From: Allium sativum
Taxonomy: Eukaryota; Streptophyta; Magnoliopsida; Asparagales; Amaryllidaceae
Assembly (NCBI GenBank): GCA_030737875.1
Contig: CM060920.1
Location: 481,708,861-481,772,860, forward strand
Length of the DNA stretch: 64,000 nt
Direction: 5' to 3'
Part shown: piece after piece, positions 57,780 through 64,000 of the stretch
How positions within the stretch are numbered: the stretch's first letter is position 1
Layout of the letters: the number at the start of each line of letters is the position of its first letter
Translations under genes and position numbers: made by a program
The notes under the pieces: generated by a model
The model's input: only the letters and a program-made list of their open reading frames with translations
Databases searched by the model: none
What the model was told of the DNA's origin: nothing

Positions 57780-58648
57780 ATCGCCTTTGCCGATAATGTA
57801 TCCTTTGGAATTATCTCAAATGTGACAATACTCCTTTTGAGTAAGTGATATTTGATAGCATTTCTTTGTCTCCTGTCATATGTTTTGAGCAACCACTGTC
57901 TAGTATCCATTTTCCTCTGTTTTTGTCAAGTGGGACATGCAAAAAATAAATCAACAATTTCATTTGTACCCACTTCCTCAATTAGGGTCCTAAGGGTTAA
58001 GTCTTAGGAAGCCAAACCCAAGAGGGCTTAGGCTCCTTTTTGAAAAAATCATTACTATTATAATGAACAGAATCTGAAAGGTTTTTACTATATTTATTCC
58101 TAAGAAGAATATTATCTGTCTTTGGAATCCATATACTAATATTTTCCAGATATTTTTTCTTAGTAGAATTATTTATTTTATTACCAGAAATTTTCGGTTT
58201 AATATTAGAAATTTTTGAATTTGGTTTCCTTTTTGAATTTATTTTATTATCATATCCAAGTCCATTTTTATTAAAGACCGATTGAGAATTTTCTAAAATC
58301 TTAGACAAATTTTCTCTACCCTTATTAAAATTATTTACATTTTTAGAAATACTTTCTAACTTAGTTTTTAAACTAGAGTTTTCTAACTCTATAATTTTAG
58401 CTTTATTATTTGAATCATGTTTTCAGAAACCAATAAATCATTTTTATTCTTTTGAATTTCTAATTTTTGATTCAACAAAGAAATTTGAGAATTTACATTT
58501 GAAAGAGATCTTGTAATTTTCTAATTTCTTCTTCTAAGATTTCTTTTTCATCTTTCAAAAGGTCTCTCTCAAAATCATCTTTGTTTTTATCTTCGTTAGC
58601 TTGTTTAAATTTTCTTTTAAACATTTTCCTAGCTTCTAAGATACCAAT
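57780..58648 (-). pseudogene. Copia gag C-terminal remnant and protease
   Basis: Going leftward from the 5' LTR, a short PBS-like TTGGTATC is followed at once by codons of a coiled coil (FERDLLKDEKEILEEEIRK), then by SKILENSQSVFNKNGLGY in the open piece 57997-58308, the signature end of Sirevirus Gag. The protease motif LDSGCSKHMTG follows at about 57862-57905. The normal capsid and zinc knuckle are missing, so a deletion joins the leader to late gag. Confidence 0.8.
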
Positions 58649-59740
58649 CGTAAAGAAGTCGATGTGTACAACTTAAAGGATCTATATGGATATTGCGGAA
58701 ATGCACGTGATATGCTATCTAAATAATATGCAGTAGTTATGCAAATAGAATCTAAGTTACCAAGATATATAAATAAAGTAAATGCGAAAAAATAAAGTAA
58801 AAGAGACATCAGGAGTTTTTATACTGGTTTGGACTTCCGGCCCTACGTCCAGTCCTGAAGCTCCTCTTCGGAATTCACTAACAACGCCCTCTCTTAACCC
58901 AGAGGAACATGTCAGTACAACCGAGCCCCAACAAGGATGCCTCTAGCCTGAGCAACTACACAGGTCTTCAACAATTACAAAGAGTTTGACTTCTGATTTG
59001 TGTTCTTGAATCAACACGGATAGCCAATAGTTTAAGTACAACCTTCCTATAATCTGATCCTCGAGTATATACTTTAATGCAAAGACTTAAGGAAGAATAT
59101 TGCTTGTAGAATCAAATGATATTGAATTGATTCACGGATTCAACAAGTATTTTAATTGGAGAGCTTTTAATTACAAAGAATGTAAATGGAGAGAATAGAA
59201 TTATGATCAAAAAAATCAATAATATTCAAAAAGATTAAGTAATCGTAAAACATGATTAAACTTGTTTATATAGTAGTATAAGAGTAGTAATCCCTCATGA
59301 ATAGTTTCAATAAAAAGTTATGTTCATTTCCTTTGATTAATGAAGTGGAGTCTCTTCATGAAGAATGGTGACTATTCAGAAAATAGTTTCTGGGTCGAAT
59401 CAGTCAACTGGTTAAAAATCATCAGTTGACTGGTAGAATTAAATTATTTATATAAAACTTTTAAAGCTAGCTGTTATGTGCAAAAACAGCTTGAACAGTC
59501 GACTGGTCCATTTCTTACCAGTCGACCGGTAGGCCAGTTTCTGCACATATCTGGCTTTTCAAGGTTTTTAAATATATATATATATATATAAATTCGATTA
59601 GCACATTTGTGTATACTTAAGGATAGATTTTAACATAATTCTAACACGACTCAATGTACATATATATAACCTTATCTTTATGATTTGATTCCCATAGTAG
59701 CTTCATTCGTTGGCATCGATCGAAATCTTGTTATTCAACA
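58649..59740 (-). repeat. Right LTR (5' LTR in element sense) of the copia element
   Basis: It is collinear with 53450-54537 with scattered differences. The first two bases read CG instead of TG. It ends CTTGTTATTCAACA at 59740, followed by AGGAG. Confidence 0.85.
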
Positions 59741-60261
59741 AGGAGAAGCGGAAGGCTGACGTTTAGGCAGAGAAGGAAAGGGATGCCGAAGAGGCCCAGA
59801 AAAATAGAGTCGCTGATGAGGCTGAAAAGGAGAGGGTTGCCGTAGAGGCTAAAAAGAAAGAGGCTGATGATGCTAAGCAGAGATAGGTGACGACTTATGA
59901 GAAGCTCAAGGCCAACGATATTGTGAAGCTTAAATCCAAGAAGCCGGCCGACCGGAAAGCTACAAAAGAGGCTAAGAAGAAAGCGGAGCTAGAGGCCAAG
60001 AAAGTTATGGGATTGGGTGACTCCATGTTAGCCCTTGCTTCTGGTGCTTCCCCCAAGCCATTGCAGTGCATCATCCATACTGAGATTACGGGGATCACGA
60101 GTGTTGAGGATGAAAGCGGAAGTCGCACCTCAATTACTCATGAGTCGATAACCCCTCCGAAGGGCAGAGGAGGGAGAAGCGGCGGCAGTTCTGGAAGAAA
60201 GAGATCCACTTTTGGTGGTCCATCGAGTGCCAAATCTACCCAAAAGAAGAAGGATAAGTAG
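59741..60261 (+). pseudogene. Antisense ORF of the Tat element, segment 4 (C-terminus)
   Basis: The frame resumes directly after the copia element: KRKADV, stop, AEKERDAEEAQKNRVADEAE, and on through a Lys/Glu/Ala-rich helix to a second stop before 59887. It is then open to the natural end at 60261. The C-terminal part loses the heptad pattern and ends Gly/Ser/Lys-rich (KGRGGRSGGSSGRKRSTFGG, then SAKSTQKKKDK). The basic tail would suit nucleic-acid binding or nuclear entry (inference). The two stops are TAG where Gln or Trp codons would be expected. Confidence 0.7.
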
Positions 60262-61430
60262 TATTAGCAATTATTATAGCTATTACCGATATTTTGGTTA
60301 TGTAGGCTGATAGGATACACGAGTACGGTCCTCGCTTTTGGTTTTTAAAGGCACATTGTGGTTCTCATGTACACCCTATCATTTGAAAGGAAAAATATTA
60401 GACATGTAGTTTGTTTTTGTGTGTGTGTGAAAGGAAATATTAGTAATTAGAAATTGCATTTCATGTTAAGTGTTTGAATGTTCTTATCATGTTTTCCAGC
60501 GTCCTGTACTTGCATAACCGTACTTATTGTTACACTCATAGAAATGTGATCAGGGATCTCGCTCTGGGGAATTTCCAGTTGCATGGAGATCGAGCGCTGG
60601 TTCCATTTGTAAGGTTTCCTTTGTCCAGGAATCCCGATAGGTGTGGAATCTAGGCAGGCATCTTTTTCCTTGGACTGCCCGGAGTTAGTTCCAAGTAGGG
60701 CAAAGGCATGGACGTTGCGATTTGTCTGAATTTCGGCTCTCCCGTTGTTCATTCGGGTTTAGAGCATGGGGGCATCGTTTATTCTCCTAAGGGTTCTTGG
60801 ATGCAGACCAGAAGGTCGGATTGTGGCCGATGGGCTGCCCCCAAGCCCTAGGGCTTAGGAGCGAGAACGATTTAGCTCGGTCTCGGTGTTGGGCCAAGAT
60901 TCGACATGTACCCGGATCCTGACCCGAGGGGTCGGATGGAGCCATGCGAGTAGTTAGTATCACACTAGGTTGGCCGGTAGTCTGCCCCAAGTCCGGGGAC
61001 TTGGGAGCAGAACGATTTATACTCAGTCTCGGTGCTGGGCCTAGGTTCGAGTGGGGTTTTTTATACTAGCTCGCGTCGCGGGCCGGGGACTTAAGTGGCG
61101 GTGCCGGCTTCCGTGCTCGGGGTGACAAATCGGTGCCATTGGTGCTTGTTCTCGATGTTAGTTCGAGGTTCGGATGGCGGCATCGGCTCCCATGTCCGGG
61201 GTGTCGATGCGGCGATCGAGTGTTTGTGTACGCAAGTCAGTTGCGATGGCTAACCAAACATATCATGCAAGGATGAACATGGAGAGGACGCATGAAATTG
61301 AACATCGTTTCTACTGATAACTTTGGCAGTAACAACCTTTACAATGCCTTGAATTTCAAGAAAACAAAACATTGTTGGAAAGCATAAACTACTGTACAAT
61401 AAGTTATGCAAAGTAGCGATGGATATATTC
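60262..61430. other. Spacer between antisense ORF and pol of the Tat element
   Basis: This is convergent non-coding space. 60262-60780 shows nothing I recognise apart from a GT run at 60412-60430. 60820-61210 holds diverged repeats: GGGCTGCCCCCAAGC / TCTGCCCCAAGTCC, AACGATTTA and CTCGGTCTCGGTGTTGGGCC recur about 145 bp apart, and CGGTGCCGGCTTCCGTGCTC is echoed as GGCATCGGCTCCCATGTC. Short frames on both strands are not supported. Confidence 0.55.
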
Positions 61431-61439
61431 GCTGTTCCA

Positions 61440-62350
61440 TGCCCTTGGAAGTTCATCCCCGTCTACGGTTGCAAGCTTGAAAGTTCCATCTCTGAGCTTA
61501 AAGTAGGAGAAGGTCACCTCAATTGAGATATTTATGGTGGAATCTAGGTTGAAGTATCAGGCTACTCATTGTCGCTGAGCGGCATCTCTGAGCTTAGCTT
61601 TGTTCCTCTTCTCCACTATAGTAAATCGAGCGATTCCAGGAGTAAATATCGATTGGTTTTCGGATTATAGTAGGTAACTCTATGAGATTGAAGTTTTAAC
61701 TCAATGGGGATGACGACCTCAGATCCATAGGCAAGGGCGAATGGAGTGTACTCGGTTGCAAACTTATGGCCGGTCCAGTAGGACCTTAGGGCCAGAGGGA
61801 GTTCATCCACCCACAAGCCTCCGGCCTTTTCTTGACATTTCTTGATGATGGATTTAATCACTTTATTAATAGCGTCGACCTACCGATTGGCTTGAGGGTG
61901 GGCTACTGCTAGGAACCTCTTTCCGATGTTGTGCCGCTGATAGAAGGTTTTGAATTCCACGCTCTCAAATTGGGTCTCATTAACCGAGATGATGGCCTGG
62001 GGGACTCAGTAATGGGTGATGATATTGCGGACGATGAAATTGATTACCTTCTTGGTGGTGATCGTGTCGAAAGCTTTAGCTTCTGCCCATTTGGTGAAGT
62101 AATCAACTGCGATGATGGCATAACGTTCCCTGCCTCTAGCCATTGGAAGAGTCCCAATAATGTCTAATCCCCACATGGCAAACAGCCAGGGACTGACCAT
62201 TTGCATCAGTTCGGTATGCGGGGCTCTTGGAATCTTTGAGAAGCGCTAACATTTGTCGCTCTTGCAGGCATAGTCCGCGGCGTCTTGATCGAGCTTGGGC
62301 CAAAAGTTGCCATGTATGATGATTTTCTTGCTAAGCTTTACCCTTCGGTG
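61440..62350 (-). pseudogene. Tat integrase (broken)
   Basis: On the minus strand the core starts with WLFAMWGLDIIGTLPMARGR and YAIIAVDYFTKWAEAKAFDT (first catalytic Asp present, 62006-62206). After a stop the second catalytic position reads ISVNETQFES, where D-N-G is usual, so the Asp is lost. The third reads VDAINK after a stop, Asp in place of the catalytic Glu. The C-terminal piece 61616-61861 has GGLWVDELPLALRSYWTGH and TPFALAYGSEVVIPIE. With two of three acidic residues changed and several stops, this copy cannot be active. Confidence 0.87.
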
Positions 62351-62761
62351 TAGTCGTCACACTCGCCTTCGTGCACGTCTGTTAGCACACGGTTGGCGTC
62401 ATCGTGGGCTATACATCTAAGTAGCGGGAAAGAGAAGGCTCTACGGTAAAGTACCTTATCTAGAATGATGTAGCGAGATGATTGGTGAGCGAGCACCCAT
62501 CTTTCCTCGTACCGTCCCCGGGAGGGTCCCCTGTTGCAAATAGTTCTTGATCGGTGTCATCCAAGATTCGGGTTCTGTCTCGGTGTTCATGACCGAATCA
62601 GTCTATATCTGGATAATGCCTGGTGAATTGAGCACTTCGACTGGGGCGAGCCCCATAAGCTGGGCATCCTCGGAGCTTGCTAACTTAGCCAATGAGTCTG
62701 TTTTTTCATTCTGTTCTCGGGGGATATATGTGATGACAAAGTGGTCGAAATTGGTAAGCAA

Positions 62762-62995
62762 TTACCGAACTTGGGCTAGATAGGAAGCGAGCCGTGCCCC
62801 CTTGGCTTGGTATTCCCCCTTTACCTGGCGCACGATGAGTTGCGAGTCAGAAATTTTTTTGATGGCCTTTAGGTTAAGTTCGATCGCAGTTCTAAGTACG
62901 GCTATTAAAGCCTCATATTCCATGTTGTTGTTGGTAGCAGGGAAGTTGAGCTTTAAAGCGTAACATATAGGGCGCTCCTCTAGAGTGATGAGCAC
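62762..62995 (-). pseudogene. Second (archaeal-type) RNase H of the Tat lineage
   Basis: The open 77-codon piece has ATNNNMEYEALIAVLRTAIE and KKISDSQLIVRQVKGEYQAK, matching the additional RNase H that distinguishes Tat/Ogre-type elements. The acidic residues in MEYEAL and SDSQL are kept. The N-terminal part with the first acidic residue is upstream of 62995 and frameshifted. Confidence 0.85.
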
Positions 62996-62999
62996 GACT

Positions 63000-64000
63000 C
63001 TGACTCGAGAACATTTATTATTGAAAGATCCATCTACAAGTAGTTTTCATTGAATATCAGGAGCTTTGATTTTTTCTAGAGGAGACTCCTCAGGGGTGGT
63101 GAATTCCACTAGAAATCGGCGAGAGTTTGTCCGAGGATGGTTCGACGGGGGATGAATTTTATCTCAAACCGACTCAGCTCTAAATCCCACTTTAATAGTC
63201 ATCCGGATGCTTCAGGTCGTTGCAGGTGGTAGTGGCTGGTTAGTGTAGACCTTTATGGGGTGAGACTGAAAGTATTATCGTAGCTTCTAGGAGGAGAACA
63301 AGATGCAGTAGTCCAGTTTCTCAAGCTTCGGGTAACTCTTCTCTATTCCCATCAATCTTTTACTGATGTAGTAAACGGGTCGTTGCACATGGTCTTCAAT
63401 GCGTACCAGTGTCGAGCTGATTTCCTGCATGGAAAAAGCCAAATAAACTTATTAGTCCTCGTGTTCCACATGTTTGGACAATATAGGTGGTCGCTCTAAG
63501 TGATTCAGTAGGTCCTCGAATATGACAACACATTCTGGGGTCCAGTTGAAGTTGCGCTTCCCTTTCCAAAGAAAGTCAAAAAAGGGAATGCATTTGTCAG
63601 TGGCTTTGGAGATGAATCGGCTTAAAGAGGCGACCTTTCCGTTAAAACATTGGACATCTTTGATGTTCTAAGGCACTTGAATATCCCGGGTAGCTTTGAT
63701 TTTGTCTGGATTGGCTTCGATGCCTTGATAATAAACCCAATAGTTTTCCTAAGGTGGCTCCAAAGGAGCATTTCAGGGGATTGAGTTTCATGCCGTACTC
63801 GCGGAGGACATCAAATATTTCGGAGAGGTCACGGACACGTAGTCGCTCGGTATTCTAGATTTTACCAGCATATCATCCGCGTATACCTCCATGGATTTCC
63901 TAATCTGGTTCTTAAAGAGGAGGTTAACCATCCGTTGATAAGTGGCCCCTGTATTCTTGAGACCGAAAGGCATGACGCAGTAGCAATAGAGCCCAAGATC
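63000..64000 (-). pseudogene. Tat reverse transcriptase and first RNase H (broken, runs off window)
   Basis: 63788-63973 encodes MPFGLKNTGATYQRMVNLLF and MEVYADDMLVKSR. YADD is the RT active site. A frameshift then gives DLSEIFDVLREYGMKLNP followed by KCSFG (about 63765-63840). Further left the connection and first RNase H (about 63200-63700) are readable only in fragments, with stops. The N-terminal part of RT, protease and gag lie beyond 64000. Confidence 0.82.

Larger units (their letters stand above)
53450..59740 (-). mobile_element. SIRE-like Ty1/copia element with deleted gag N-terminus, 6291 bp, minus strand
   Basis: LTRs of 1088 and 1092 bp end in TTCAACA (plus view). Between them, on the minus strand, the copia order is seen: gag tail, protease, pre-integrase/integrase, RT, RNase H, PPT. 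Sirevirus-like features are the coiled-coil gag tail ending FNKNGLGYDN, the protease motif LDSGCSKHMTG and an STCEAEYISA-type RNase H. The sequence between the 5' LTR and the gag tail is too short for a full gag, so the capsid and zinc-knuckle part is deleted. By eye the LTRs differ by roughly 5-8%. It sits within the coiled-coil part of the Tat antisense ORF. Confidence 0.88.
26813..64000 (-). mobile_element. Tat-lineage Ty3/gypsy element with antisense extra ORF, minus strand, 5' part outside window
   Basis: Pol domains on the minus strand at 61.4-64.0 kb have Tat features: a second RNase H of the archaeal type and a Tat-style integrase. Between the end of pol and the left LTR lies an extra ORF in antisense, broken by three insertions (29585-37570, 39400-52134, 53450-59740). 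Antisense or extra ORFs between pol and the 3' LTR are known in the Tat lineage. Without the insertions the visible part is about 10 kb. Its 3' LTR would be about 26813-27580, inside the LTR of element A. Its 5' LTR, PBS, gag and protease lie right of the window. The left boundary is inferred from the end of homology and TG...CA ends, not from a target duplication. Confidence 0.75.

Overview
This window is nuclear DNA of a flowering plant with a repeat-rich genome, probably intergenic or pericentromeric heterochromatin. I see no host gene, rRNA, tRNA or CRISPR array. Almost every base belongs to LTR retrotransposons inserted into one another. The plant assignment rests on the families present (Tekay/Del-like chromovirus Ty3/gypsy, Tat-lineage Ty3/gypsy and SIRE-like Ty1/copia), on initiator-Met tRNA primer sites (TGGTATCAGAGC), and on a short GT-AG intron. 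The species cannot be told from the sequence.

Layout from left to right. 1-2348 is an LTR in minus orientation. It abuts 2349-5987, the 3' end plus complete 3' LTR of a related Tekay-like element in plus orientation. 5988-7410 is unclassified AT-rich DNA. 7411-26812 is a 5'-truncated, decayed Ty3/gypsy element (called A here, plus strand). It is split in its RT/RNase H region by a 13,984-bp LARD-like element (9036-23019, minus strand, LTRs of about 6.3 kb, TSD GTAAC). From 26813 to beyond the window end lies a Tat-lineage element on the minus strand, apparently inserted in the 3' LTR of element A. Its pol domains are at 61.4-64.0 kb, and an extra antisense ORF (plus strand) is broken into four pieces (29161-29584, 37571-39399, 52135-53449, 59741-60261).

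The breaks in the antisense ORF are three later insertions. The first is 29585-37570, a gag-only Tekay-like derivative (TSD TATAC). The second is 39400-52134, a full-length but decayed Tekay-like element B (TSD CTGCG/CCGCG), itself carrying a solo LTR at 48876-51916 (TSD TGTAT). The third is 53450-59740, a SIRE-like copia element (TSD ATGAG/AGGAG). The reading frame resumes across all three host breaks once each insertion and one TSD copy are set aside, so the order of events can be read: element A, then Tat, then element B, then the solo-LTR parent.

No element in view has an intact polyprotein. Many stops sit where Trp, Gln or Arg codons are expected, as in C-to-T decay of methylated DNA. 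The two elements with the least internal coding sequence (the LARD and the gag-only element) keep PBS, PPT and TSDs and have the most similar LTR pairs, so they moved most recently, presumably with proteins supplied in trans.

The most unusual signal is a hairpin of about 75-90 nt present twice in tandem in every Tekay-type LTR of the 3.0-3.4 kb family (ten copies in five LTRs). Its apical sequence is conserved, but its two stems change sequence while staying complementary. That covariation suggests a maintained RNA or DNA structure downstream of the LTR TATA box.
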